Assembly (NCBI RefSeq): GCF_020037475.1
Contig: NZ_JAIQDB010000001.1
Coordinates: 496,001-560,000 of the forward strand
DNA from: Sutcliffiella deserti
Lineage (GTDB): Bacteria > Bacillota > Bacilli > Bacillales > Bacillaceae_I
DNA: 64,000 bases
Reading direction: 5' to 3'
Position numbers and translations under genes: made by a program. Shown one piece after another: positions 17,101 to 25,173 of the stretch. The notes under the pieces were generated by a model that did not search any database, was not told the origin of the DNA, and saw nothing but the letters and a program-made list of their open reading frames with translations. Each line of letters opens with the position of its first letter. Within the stretch, counting starts at the first letter, position 1.

Positions 17101-17490
17101 CTAACGTATATGTTTCTTAAACTCCCCGTTTTCCACAAAAATGTCATCTTTGTCGATTGCACTTGTATTTGCTAGAACGAGTCCAATATTAGTAGAACTC
17201 TCTTTGTCGTCCACTATTGTGAAAGGGATGTTATTCTGAGTTGCTAGGCGAATGTATTTGGAAAGGTGAGCGTAACTAACCTCTCCATCGAGATACAGTC
17301 TGGATGATGGGTATCTTTTCATTAGATCTCCAATTGGAGTATACAGCTTTGGCTGCATTACTTGTCCATTTGTAAGAGCTAGAATAATACGCTCTCTTAA
17401 TTGTGTCAAATACTCTTTTCTTTCACCTGGTTTTATTTCTGGAGTTCCTTTTAAACCTCTATCTATGTAATCGTCTATGTTTTTACCCAT
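17101..17490 (-). CDS. YueI-family (DUF1694) protein
   Basis: This is a cytosolic protein of 129 residues. The signature parts are ERKEYLTQLRERIILALTNG (about 23-42), LYLDGEVSYAHLSKYI and the C-terminal VLANTSAIDKDDIFVE, as in YueI of B. subtilis. The function is unknown. The GTG at 17508 lies within the ribosome binding region GGAGAGGAAG; the ATG at 17490 is chosen. It runs from the ykuJ side into the zinc-ribbon gene, probably one transcript. Confidence 0.85.
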   Translation of the reverse strand: MGKNIDDYIDRGLKGTPEIKPGERKEYLTQLRERIILALTNGQVMQPKLYTPIGDLMKRYPSSRLYLDGEVSYAHLSKYIRLATQNNIPFTIVDDKESSTNIGLVLANTSAIDKDDIFVENGEFKKHIR

Positions 17491-17563
17491 GATTCTCTTC
17501 CTCTCCACAGTGAAAAAATAGGCACTTGCATTAAGTGGTTTAACGAATAGTAGCTCACATAAA

Positions 17564-17803
17564 TTAATGTATTAGGTCGAAAATTTCTATCGCAATCATA
17601 TCAATGTTATCAAATTGGAAAGTTTGAGGATTTTCACCCTTCGTGTAAACTTCTAATTCGTATGTATTTGTTTTATCAAAAAATTTCACACTACAAACTT
17701 TTTCTCCATTTACCTCAAAAAAACGTTGAGCCGGCTCATTCCCTGCCTCTGATGTTTCTTTTAAATCGTTTAATCTTTTTACAATTCCTACTAATAGTGA
17801 CAT
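17564..17803 (-). CDS. ykuJ: YkuJ, DUF1797 protein
   Basis: This is a 79-residue cytosolic protein, the same length as B. subtilis YkuJ. It shares RFFEVNGEKVCSVKFF, TYELEVY and FDNIDMIAIEIFDLI with that protein. The function is not known. AAGGAGAG precedes the ATG. The gene heads a minus-strand series running to abbA, but terminators and remnants split that series. Confidence 0.93.
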   Translation of the reverse strand: MSLLVGIVKRLNDLKETSEAGNEPAQRFFEVNGEKVCSVKFFDKTNTYELEVYTKGENPQTFQFDNIDMIAIEIFDLIH

Positions 17804-18000
17804 GTCACAACTCTCCTTCTATTCCTTCTAACAATATTATTGACCTATAAAGCTTTGAACATTCGTCATTTTACAGGTAAAATAATGTAGAAACTTATTA
17901 TTTCTTGCTACATTCTTCATTTCCCTTTTATTGTAGACTAAAACTACCTAAAAGAGCACAAACAAATATGAATTTTTTTCTAATAAGGAGTGTACACCCT

Positions 18001-18237
18001 ATGAAAGTAACCGTTTATACACAACCAGATTGTCCACCATGCCAAGTGGTTAAGCAGTATTTGACTCATCATGACATATCTTATGAACACGTCGATATTT
18101 CAGAAGATTCGCAGGCAAGGGATTACCTTGTTTATACGCTTCAATCTTTTTCCACTCCTACAATAACAGTGGATCAGGATATTGTAAAAGGATTTGATTT
18201 ACCCGCTTTACAACGCCTGCTCAACATTGAAGAATGA
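18001..18237 (+). CDS. Glutaredoxin-like (NrdH-type) protein
   Basis: This is a 78-residue thioredoxin-fold redox protein. The active motif CPPC is at residues 11-14 (YTQPDCPPCQVVKQYL) and the substrate-binding TP and GF positions are STPTITVDQD and KGFD. An upstream TTG frame start at 17905 is not used: AAGGAGTG lies before the ATG at 18001. The reductant and targets are not predicted. It is transcribed alone, opposite to ykuJ, with a strong terminator. Confidence 0.9.
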   Translation: MKVTVYTQPDCPPCQVVKQYLTHHDISYEHVDISEDSQARDYLVYTLQSFSTPTITVDQDIVKGFDLPALQRLLNIEE

Positions 18238-18241
18238 TTAG

Positions 18242-18311
18242 AACTTCTCATCCCAATCTTTCAGCAAGAGAATTCATCATACCATTAAAAGATTGGGGAA
18301 TGAAGTTTTTT
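18242..18311 (+). terminator. Terminator of the glutaredoxin gene
   Basis: Outer stem AACTTC / GAAGTT and inner CCCAATCTTT / AAAGATTGGGG are separated by a long loop and end in TTTTTTAAT. Confidence 0.85.
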
Positions 18312-18365
18312 AATAATTTTATAGTGGTGAGTTTAGTGAAATTTATTATTTCCTAAACTAAGCAC

Positions 18366-18397
18366 AAAAAAAGAGCGTAACCACCGCTCATTTTTTT
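18366..18397 (-). terminator. Terminator of the exported protein gene
   Basis: The stem GAGCG / CGCTC with A-T rich extension is followed on the minus strand by seven T residues; it lies 5 nt after the stop codon of the exported protein. Confidence 0.85.
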
Positions 18398-18401
18398 CAC
18401 T

Positions 18402-19184
18402 CTATCTTCTCGCGAGCAAATTCTTATCCATCCTTTGCTGAAAAAAATGAGCAGCAAACATAGGCAAAGGATTGGAATGAGTGTAACTTGCATTTTGTCG
18501 GTTAAATACATGCAGTGCAAACGGCTTTGTTAGTTGCTTAAAAGAGGAATATTTGATACTGCTTTTCTTCAGTTCTTCCAACATATTGAGCGATTCTCTT
18601 TTTTCTAGTTCTACTGCTCGTCCACTTTCCACTATCACATCTTGACTTGGAATGGAGGGCTCTGCCACCGTATTGATAGAGTCGTTAACAAGAAAATCAG
18701 GCTTTTCCTCTTGATTTCCAAAATTAACTATTCTAATTCCTTCTTTGGTCTCATCTATTTCTATAAATTCATAATGATTTTTATTTAAATAGGGCATGCT
18801 TTCATCTACTTCAAAATATTCATAAACAATAATTGTTTCTGTCTCCTTTATTTCAAAAAATTTAGTGCTTTCATCATAGGAAAAAAAAGGTATGTAGAAA
18901 TAATTAACATCCGTTCCATAGGTTATATAACCCTTGTCCTCTTTGTATAAATGCGCCTCAAGAAACTGTTCCTGGTAGTCTTGTGAAAAGTATGGGTTTA
19001 GAACTTCCTTTATCTCCTCCAAAGTTCTATGCTTTTCACCTAAAGAAAATTGTGCTTGCTGTGCTTTTTTTAGCACGGTGTTTATCTCATCATTTGTAGC
19101 CGGATTTTGAGCTGCTGCATCAGGAACACCGATTGTTAGTAGAATGATAAAGGCAAATAATAGTTTTGTACCTGTTCTTAGCAA
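18402..19184 (-). CDS. Exported protein of unknown function
   Basis: This is a 260-residue protein with a clear signal peptide (basic start, FAFIILLTIGV core, cleavage probably after DAAAQ near residue 26) and no lipobox. The mature part is hydrophilic and rich in E, Y and F, with long acidic stretches. It resembles the DUF3993-type exported proteins of Bacillus in outline, but I am not sure of that match. AGGAGG-like sequence precedes the ATG. It has no counterpart between ykuJ and ykuI in B. subtilis. Confidence 0.75.
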   Translation of the reverse strand: MLRTGTKLLFAFIILLTIGVPDAAAQNPATNDEINTVLKKAQQAQFSLGEKHRTLEEIKEVLNPYFSQDYQEQFLEAHLYKEDKGYITYGTDVNYFYIPFFSYDESTKFFEIKETETIIVYEYFEVDESMPYLNKNHYEFIEIDETKEGIRIVNFGNQEEKPDFLVNDSINTVAEPSIPSQDVIVESGRAVELEKRESLNMLEELKKSSIKYSSFKQLTKPFALHVFNRQNASYTHSNPLPMFAAHFFQQRMDKNLLARR

Positions 19185-19375
19185 ATTAGTTTCCTCCTAA
19201 TAGTATGTCTCCTAATCTTATCAAGCTTTGATTATGCTCGGGGCTGTAACCGTTCGCAAAATAACTTGCTATTCTGACACATTTCTCATAATTTTAACCT
19301 TCCCGCCTTACACTTCTTACAAACAATTTAATCAGATGTTTTTCTGCAGATTATAAAAACAGGACTTAATAACTA

Positions 19376-19433
19376 GGCTTTGTTAAAGTTGAGTATTGAT
19401 AATAACGCTATTCCAGCGACGTTTAACACAGCC
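19376..19433. repeat. Family 1 mini-derivative (58 bp, both ends)
   Basis: Both inverted ends are present (GGCTTTGTTAAA and, inverted, GGCTGTGTTAAA) but the centre is deleted. The remaining interior (TTGATAATAACGCTATTCCA) equals the right arm of the full element. Flanking 8-mers match only 5 of 8. Confidence 0.75.
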
Positions 19434-19447
19434 TATATATAAACGCT

Positions 19448-19481
19448 AAAAAACTGACCAATGTTACCAAGTCAGTTTTTA
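19448..19481 (-). terminator. Terminator overlapping the stop of the small membrane protein gene
   Basis: The stem AAAAACTGAC / GTCAGTTTTT starts within the stop codon itself (TAA at 19479-19481) and ends in T-rich sequence on the minus strand. Confidence 0.85.
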
Positions 19482-19715
19482 GGAGGACATTGCTATATAG
19501 GCTATATAAAGTATTACCAGAACCGCAGCAATTAAGTAGGCTAAAAACACCGGGTTCCTGAGTACATAATGCTCTTGAACCTTTTCATTTATTGCTGTAT
19601 CCATTTCACTGCTCTGTTTAGCATTCGATTGTCGTCCAACCATATATGTGTAGAATAATCCTGCCACTATTACTAAAAGGGCTACTATCGCTAGTATTAA
19701 ATCTAAAGGACCCAT
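19479..19715 (-). CDS. Small two-helix membrane protein
   Basis: This is a 78-residue protein with helices at about residues 5-27 and 55-77 and a charged loop of about 28 residues between them. The ATG at 19715 follows GAGGTGA by 5-6 nt; the GTG at 19724 lies inside that site and is less likely. It is next to ykuI on the same strand, 65 bp downstream, and could share its transcript. I do not recognise a family. Confidence 0.7.
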   Translation of the reverse strand: MGPLDLILAIVALLVIVAGLFYTYMVGRQSNAKQSSEMDTAINEKVQEHYVLRNPVFLAYLIAAVLVILYIAYIAMSS

Positions 19716-19780
19716 ACTTTTCACCTCACGAGCACTATTTACTCTTAAGGTTTGCTTTAAAGATTTTTCTATACCAGTTT

Positions 19781-20998
19781 TTATAATAAATCTTCTTTTT
19801 CATATAAGAAATCGTAAGCAAGATCAATGTATACATATTGCTCATGATTGATAGGATAGGAAAAAGTACGTACAGTTTCCCCAGACTCAATATCACTGTA
19901 TACATCAGATAAAAGACCTTTGCGCTCCAGCCTCATTTTCATGACATATTCTAAAAAATAAGGCCTCCAACTCCAATTATTCATTTTATATTCCGGTTGC
20001 ATTTTCCAATTCCCCTCTATTTTAACCAAGTTCGAAGAAAGCTGAAACCCATTTTCATCACAAATATATATTCGGAAACTTATGTCTGAAAATGCCTTCC
20101 CAATATGATGAAGCCACAAATCAAGGTCTTCCCTGATTTCAAACTTTCCTAATAAATGTTGGACTTTTCCTTGAAGCATTTCAGTTAAAAGTTGAATTGC
20201 TTCAAGTTTTCTTTTTTCATATCGGATAAAGTGACGAAATTTCTCCATTAGTTTAACTTTAGCATAATCCATTGGGAGAAATTCCGGACCAGGGGCATGC
20301 AGATAAAAACCTTGATAATATCTGCCCCCATGCCGCCATGCATATTGGAGTTGAAAGGAAGCTTCGATGTTCTCATATAGCAAAGTAGCCCCAATTTTCC
20401 TAGAAAGAACTGCCAAGGAAAATAATACATCTTGCTGGGGACCTATTTCATACGAGAGACGCAAAATCTGTAAATCTACTTTTATGATATTAGGAGATAA
20501 TCTTCCAATCCGATCTAAATTTGTTCCAGATTCTCCAATATTCGAAACTGCAAATTGGATACCATAAGTTCGATAGTAATTAATTAAATTCTGCATATGC
20601 TCTATATCGCCTTTATATACGTGCTCTTCTAGTTCCAATACAATATTATCTAGCTTTAGGCCATTTGGAACATAGGATAGAAAAAGCTCCAATAATGCCT
20701 CACCTTGATCTAAAAGAAGTAGATGCGCATTTTGGTTGATAAATAACAGAAAGTCCTTCTTTCCCTTGGTATAAGAAGCTAGAACTTTGTTGATAATTAC
20801 CATTTCTACTTCCAGGCGATACTCATCCGGAACTGTTTCATCCTGAAAAAATGAGCCCAGGCTATGTACGATATCTTTATCTACTTGTATTCGTCCAAGT
20901 ACTTCATATCCTATTATTGTTTGCCTATCCGCACTAAATATTGCTTGATAATAAGGGATGACCTTGTTTATATTTGTCATAATATCTAGTGGATCCAT
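19781..20998 (-). CDS. ykuI: EAL-domain protein YkuI, probably catalytically inactive
   Basis: This is a 405-residue cytosolic protein with an N-terminal EAL domain (about 1-260) and a C-terminal PAS-like domain (about 280-400), the plan of B. subtilis YkuI, whose structure binds c-di-GMP. E32 of EVLGR, N88, E122, K173 and E209 of the EAL fold are kept. The usual metal-binding Asp pair is S152-N153 here (AVSNIGE), whereas B. subtilis has D152-N153. Phosphodiesterase activity is therefore unlikely; a c-di-GMP-binding sensor role is more plausible. Confidence 0.92.
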   Translation of the reverse strand: MDPLDIMTNINKVIPYYQAIFSADRQTIIGYEVLGRIQVDKDIVHSLGSFFQDETVPDEYRLEVEMVIINKVLASYTKGKKDFLLFINQNAHLLLLDQGEALLELFLSYVPNGLKLDNIVLELEEHVYKGDIEHMQNLINYYRTYGIQFAVSNIGESGTNLDRIGRLSPNIIKVDLQILRLSYEIGPQQDVLFSLAVLSRKIGATLLYENIEASFQLQYAWRHGGRYYQGFYLHAPGPEFLPMDYAKVKLMEKFRHFIRYEKRKLEAIQLLTEMLQGKVQHLLGKFEIREDLDLWLHHIGKAFSDISFRIYICDENGFQLSSNLVKIEGNWKMQPEYKMNNWSWRPYFLEYVMKMRLERKGLLSDVYSDIESGETVRTFSYPINHEQYVYIDLAYDFLYEKEDLL

Positions 20999-21080
20999 AT
21001 TATCCTTCCCCTTTTTACCACTTTTTTAAAAAATTATATCATGTATACAGCTCTAAAATTTATCCATGTTTAACCTAGAT

Positions 21081-21106
21081 AAAGAAAAAACTACTTTAAC
21101 AAGTAG
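21081..21106 (-). terminator. Terminator of the LysM gene
   Basis: The stem CTACTT / AAGTAG (21091-21106) is followed on the minus strand by TTTTTTCTTT, directly after the gene stop. Confidence 0.75.
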
Positions 21107-21107
21107 C

Positions 21108-21689
21108 TTAATGTTCGTTAATAGTACTTCTTGGGACCTTCAATTCCAATCCTGGTGTTAAACAATCTGTTGTCAGATTATTCATTCGCCTGATGGCTTC
21201 TCTTGTGCTATCAAAACGTTGAGCTATTTTTTGAAGACTGTCTGAAGAAATTACTGTATGTCTGTAAATCGGTACCATTAATTCCATTCCTACCAAAAGC
21301 GTATCATTTGTTAAGTGGTTATTCTCCATTAGTTCAGCCTGTCTTACTTGCAGGAGATTTGAGATTTCTCTTAACGTATCATCTTTCCGAACTTTAAAGT
21401 ATCCAAATTCTATATTCTCAGGTTCCATAGTCACATTTTGATCTTTTTCTTTAAACACTGCTATAAGGAACTGTTGGAATTTAATTCGATAACTATTAAT
21501 AGTTGTTTTTTGAGGAAGATTTTCATTCACATATGTTCTTACAGCTATTAATAGACCCTCTTTCCTTTCCTTAGGTCTTTTTTGGTTTACATATTCAACA
21601 GAAAATTCGTAAAATGCTTCAGTTGGATTAATATATAAAGTCACTTCTCTGTTTTCCTCGTCCCATTCATGTTTATAAAACACGCTCAT
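21108..21689 (-). CDS. Cytosolic-looking protein with two LysM domains
   Basis: This is a 193-residue protein. The first half (1-95) is unassigned. Two LysM repeats follow at about 96-140 (RKDDTLREISNLLQ, LLVGMELMVPIY) and 143-187 (ISSDSLQKIAQRFD, LTPGLELKVPR). There is no signal peptide or membrane helix, unusual for a peptidoglycan binder unless it acts in the mother cell on the forespore. That sporulation link is my inference. It takes the place of ykuG/ykuH between ykuI and fadH. Confidence 0.75.
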   Translation of the reverse strand: MSVFYKHEWDEENREVTLYINPTEAFYEFSVEYVNQKRPKERKEGLLIAVRTYVNENLPQKTTINSYRIKFQQFLIAVFKEKDQNVTMEPENIEFGYFKVRKDDTLREISNLLQVRQAELMENNHLTNDTLLVGMELMVPIYRHTVISSDSLQKIAQRFDSTREAIRRMNNLTTDCLTPGLELKVPRSTINEH

Positions 21690-21889
21690 TTCGTTCCTCC
21701 TTTTTTAAATTGTTTTGTTTAGTATGTAACCAAACGGTAGAATTTTATGATATTACAGATATATCTTTGTTTATTTATGGTAAGGCTCATCTAGCTTCAA
21801 ACAGTCTTACCACCCATTATTATTGTTACCATCATGCTCAATCCTTTTGTATTTTGAAAAGTCATTTGCAATTTCGGTTGAATATTGTA

Positions 21890-21928
21890 ACAAAAAAAAC
21901 TTAACCGCTTGAATTTATCGGTTAAGTT
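21890..21928 (-). terminator. Terminator of fadH
   Basis: The stem AACTTAACCG / CGGTTAAGTT is followed on the minus strand by eight T residues. Confidence 0.9.
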
Positions 21929-21980
21929 ATCTGTAAATTATTTATTCTGCTTATTGTGCTTGCTATGAATATCTAGCGAG

Positions 21981-22748
21981 TTAAAACGGGAATGGCTGGA
22001 GCCATTGCCCACCATCCATTGTGACACATTCCCCATTTATGTAAGCCGCTTTTTCTGAACTTAAGAAAAAGGCTAGCTCGGCAATTTCTTCTGGTGTTCC
22101 AAATCGTTTCAAAGGAACACTTTCTGCAACCTTTCTTGCTTCCTCTTCTGATTGCATTAATTTATCTGCTCCACCCGTTCTTTCTATAGGACCTGGAGCA
22201 ATGGCATTTACTCTAATACCATACTTTGTTCCCCATTCGACGGCTAATGTTCTGGTTAAGGAAAGAACGCCAGCTTTAGCAGCTGCAGAGTGTGCAACAC
22301 CTGCACCCGCATTCCAAGCATAGGTAGCAACCATATTAATCATACTTCCTTGATGCTCTCTTTCCATCCAATATTTCCCGACAGCAGAACTACAGAAAAA
22401 GGTCCCATTTAAAACAATATCAATAACAGACTTCCATCCATTAACGGAAAGTTTTTCCGCCGGACAAATAAAGTTTCCTGCAGCATTATTTATTAAAACA
22501 TCAATACGACCAAATGCTTCATCTGTAAGTTTGACCATTCGCTCGACATGATCGGGGTCTCTTACATCCATTTGAATGGTTAAAACCTGTCCATCTTCCG
22601 TCTCGATTTCTCCTTTCGCGTTTGCTAGTCTCTCTAAATCTCTCCCAGTTATAACAACTTGGTAACCTTCTTTTGCAAACTTCATCGCCATATATTTACC
22701 CATTCCACTGGATCCACCCGTAATAATTACAACCTTCTTCTCATCCAT
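21981..22748 (-). CDS. fadH: 2,4-dienoyl-CoA reductase FadH (YkuF)
   Basis: This short-chain dehydrogenase reduces 2,4-dienoyl-CoA during beta-oxidation of polyunsaturated fatty acids, using NADPH. The 255-residue protein shows the cofactor motif TGGSSGMGK (about 10-18), NNAAGNF (about 88) and the family-specific ATYAWNAGAGVAHSAAAKAG region where the usual Tyr-x3-Lys is altered, as in this enzyme family. It matches B. subtilis FadH end to end (GGQWLQPFPF at the C-terminus). GGGGGAG precedes the ATG. It is divergent from ykuE. Confidence 0.93.
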   Translation of the reverse strand: MDEKKVVIITGGSSGMGKYMAMKFAKEGYQVVITGRDLERLANAKGEIETEDGQVLTIQMDVRDPDHVERMVKLTDEAFGRIDVLINNAAGNFICPAEKLSVNGWKSVIDIVLNGTFFCSSAVGKYWMEREHQGSMINMVATYAWNAGAGVAHSAAAKAGVLSLTRTLAVEWGTKYGIRVNAIAPGPIERTGGADKLMQSEEEARKVAESVPLKRFGTPEEIAELAFFLSSEKAAYINGECVTMDGGQWLQPFPF

Positions 22749-22971
22749 TCTATCTCCCCCTTTAATCTTTCTATATCGTTATTTTATCTTAATTATCAAA
22801 ATAGTAAAATTAATTTGTATGTTTTCCCATAAAAAACATGTGGAAAAGAGAGTAAAGAGACCACAAAAAGTAGTGTAGGAGATGGTATAATATAATTTCA
22901 AAAAAAGATTAGATTGTAAAACAGTATTATTTCATTTGATTAAATATTATTTTAGATAGGTTGATGAATAG

Positions 22972-23838
22972 ATGGAAAAAATCACAAGAAGACATTTTTT
23001 TAAACGTGTATTTATTGTTCCTTTTATGGTATTTATTACTAGCGGATTAGGTTATTGGTATGCTAGATACATAGAGCCTAAGCAAATAAAAAAAGAGACC
23101 CACACTATTACAAACAGCAAAATTCCTGAAGGATTTACAGGTTTAAAAATTGTTCAATTTTCTGATACCCATGTAGGACATTATTTTGAACAAGAAGATC
23201 TAGAAAGAGTAGTAAAAATGATAAATGAGGAAAAACCAGATGTAGTTTTCTTTACAGGAGATTTAATGGATGACCCATTGATCTATAAAAACCCACATGA
23301 TCTTATTCCTATACTAAGCAATATTCAAGCACCTTTAGGGAAATTTGCGATATTTGGTAATCATGATCACGGTGGTTATGGAACAGAAACGTACGATGAG
23401 ATTATGGTGGCAGCTCAATTTAGGATGCTTAAGAATGAAAGTACTTTTATTGAACTAAAAGATAAAAGTAAAATATATATTGCTGGTGTAGATGACTTGA
23501 TGTTAGGTAGACCAGATTTCCGACAAACATTAAATGGTATTCCAGAGGATTCTTTTACCATACTTCTTTCCCATGAACCAGATGCAGCAAAGGAGATCTC
23601 AGAAGAATTCAACGCTTCTTTTCAATTATCCGGCCATTCCCATGGTGGTCAAGTACAGTTGCCTTTTATTGGTCCTTTAATTACTCCCCCCCTAGGGTCT
23701 AAATATTATGAAGGTTTTTATCAGTTTAATGAACTCACATTATTTGTGAACCGAGGTTTAGGAACAACAAGAAAACCACTTCGGTTTATGGCTCCTCCCG
23801 AGATTACTTCTTTCATTCTTGAAAGAAAAACTGAATAA
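22972..23838 (+). CDS. ykuE: Tat-exported metallophosphoesterase YkuE
   Basis: This is a 288-residue calcineurin-type phosphoesterase of the cell wall. The N-terminus TRRHFFKR is a twin-arginine motif followed by a hydrophobic stretch (VPFMVFITSGLGYWY), and YkuE of B. subtilis is a known Tat substrate of the TatAyCy pathway. Metal-binding motifs are FSDTHVGH, FTGDLMDD, GNHDHGG and SGHSHGGQ in order. The natural substrate is unclear. The start codon has only a modest site (AGGTTGAT). It is divergent from fadH as in B. subtilis. Confidence 0.95.
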   Translation: MEKITRRHFFKRVFIVPFMVFITSGLGYWYARYIEPKQIKKETHTITNSKIPEGFTGLKIVQFSDTHVGHYFEQEDLERVVKMINEEKPDVVFFTGDLMDDPLIYKNPHDLIPILSNIQAPLGKFAIFGNHDHGGYGTETYDEIMVAAQFRMLKNESTFIELKDKSKIYIAGVDDLMLGRPDFRQTLNGIPEDSFTILLSHEPDAAKEISEEFNASFQLSGHSHGGQVQLPFIGPLITPPLGSKYYEGFYQFNELTLFVNRGLGTTRKPLRFMAPPEITSFILERKTE

Positions 23839-23943
23839 CATCATCGTTCATAACAAATGGGCGATTATATGCTACCCTGACAAGCGCACAACCACCTTTT
23901 TGACATAGAATGTACTAACAAAAAAAAGGAGGCGTATGTCTAG

Positions 23944-24153
23944 ATGTATAGAAATATCCCGTATGGAAGAAATAGTAGATTTTTTGGAGGCGGTTTTGGT
24001 TTTCCATTTTTGCCCTTCGTTGGAGGTTTAGCAGTAGGTTCGTTACTCACACGGCCTCGGCCATACTATTATCCACCTTATCCTTATTACTACCGTCCGT
24101 ATCCACCTTATCCGCCTTATCCTTATCCTTATCCTTATCCTTATTATAGATAA
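23944..24153 (+). CDS. Small Pro/Tyr-rich protein
   Basis: This is a 69-residue protein: a Gly/Phe-rich hydrophobic part (GGGFGFPFLPFVGGLAVGS) and a C-terminal tail of PY and PPY repeats. Such proteins occur in Bacillaceae, some as spore-coat or surface proteins, but this one is not assigned. AAGGAGG lies 11 nt before the ATG. The tail is encoded by five perfect CCTTAT hexamers (24115-24144) and could vary in length by slippage. An overlapping ATG at 23939 in another frame is a poor alternative. Confidence 0.7.
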   Translation: MYRNIPYGRNSRFFGGGFGFPFLPFVGGLAVGSLLTRPRPYYYPPYPYYYRPYPPYPPYPYPYPYPYYR

Positions 24154-24178
24154 ATGAAGGTTTCTAAGAGATTCCACT

Positions 24179-24360
24179 CGCTCTGGTAGGTGCATAGCCT
24201 TTGCAAAAATCAACAGCTACGCGGTCCACGGGGCGGTGCCGGAGCCTCCGGTTGTGCCTTCGGGGTCTTTAGCCTACCGCGGCCGGACGTGGAGTCTCCA
24301 CCCTTTGCGCAAATCATCGCTGCAATAGTATAATTATCAACACGCAACTTTCACAGAGCC
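24179..24360. repeat. Family 1 element, copy B (old, rearranged arm)
   Basis: The right end is intact (inverted GGCTCTGTGAAA); the left end is decayed (CGCTCTGGTAGG, 8 of 12). The GC-rich centre is well kept. About 23 bp of the left arm (24195-24216) are in inverted orientation compared with the other copies. No target duplication is left. Confidence 0.7.
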
Positions 24361-24392
24361 AAGAAAAAAATTAAGTTCCCTATCGTGAACCT

Positions 24393-24539
24393 TTAAAACT
24401 GATTTTCTTTTTGTTCTGATGATTCACTCATATGATTATATTCGCCAGCGAGCATTGTAACATGTGATCTCGCAACCTCCACTTTTCAAGCTTGTACATC
24501 ACCAATAGCTTCAACCTTTTTTAATTTAGCAAACTTAAA
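24393..24539 (-). pseudogene. Possible remnant of a small gene
   Basis: On the minus strand a frame reads KFAKLKKVEAIGDVQA, a TGA stop (24486-24488), then KVEVARSHVTMLAGEYNH and a terminal EQKENQF with a TAA stop. The two parts look like one helical protein broken by a single stop. No start codon with a ribosome binding site is present. It lies between element B and ykuD. Origin unknown; chance cannot be excluded. Confidence 0.25.
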
Positions 24540-24553
24540 AAGAGGTGTCTCTA

Positions 24554-25051
24554 ATGGCTATTCATTATGTAAAGATAGGTGAAACATTAAGTTCAATTGC
24601 ATCGGATTATAGAAGATCCGTTGCTGAATTAATTCAAGTGAATAATATACCAAATGCAAACATTATTGTGCCTGGTCAACCTATCATTATTCCAAATCTC
24701 CCCGCTAAGGAAAGTATCCCTTATACTATAGAGGTATCCATTTCAAAACGGACACTTACTTTAAAAGAAGCTGGTCAAACAAGGAAAAGCTACCCTATTG
24801 CTGTAGGAAGAATGCTTTATTCAACACCAATAGGAAATTATATAATTGTTAATAGGCAACCAAATCCAGGTGGACCTTATGGGGCAATGTGGCTTACTTT
24901 GTCTAAAAGGTCATACGGAATACACGGTACCAATGATCCAAGCTCCATTGGAAAAGCTGTTTCAAAAGGGTGTATTAGAATGTACAATCATGACGTTTTA
25001 GAGTTATCTTCCATTGTCCCTAATGGCACCAGTGTAGCCGTTCGTCCGTAA
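24554..25051 (+). CDS. ykuD: L,D-transpeptidase YkuD
   Basis: This enzyme makes 3-3 cross-links in peptidoglycan. The 165-residue protein has an N-terminal LysM domain (about 3-47) and a YkuD catalytic domain with [20 protein letters not shown] (about 123-142), including the catalytic His and Cys. There is no signal peptide, like B. subtilis YkuD (164 residues), which is linked to the spore. A GTG at 24545 lies inside the site AGAGGTG; the ATG at 24554 is chosen. Confidence 0.95.
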   Translation: MAIHYVKIGETLSSIASDYRRSVAELIQVNNIPNANIIVPGQPIIIPNLPAKESIPYTIEVSISKRTLTLKEAGQTRKSYPIAVGRMLYSTPIGNYIIVNRQPNPGGPYGAMWLTLSKRSYGIHGTNDPSSIGKAVSKGCIRMYNHDVLELSSIVPNGTSVAVRP

Positions 25052-25173
25052 CCTCACTAGGTTAACCTCTCGCTGTGCTGTACCCTTTTAATCTCCTTCA
25101 AATATACTAGCAGGTAGACCAGCTTTTGATTATAATAGAAAGAGAATATATTACACTCAAAGGAAGCGATGAC

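Noticed and set aside
23900-23930. Sigma-K type promoter before the Pro/Tyr-rich gene
   Set aside because: A CATA word is present, but the spacing and the rest of the -10 box do not fit well.
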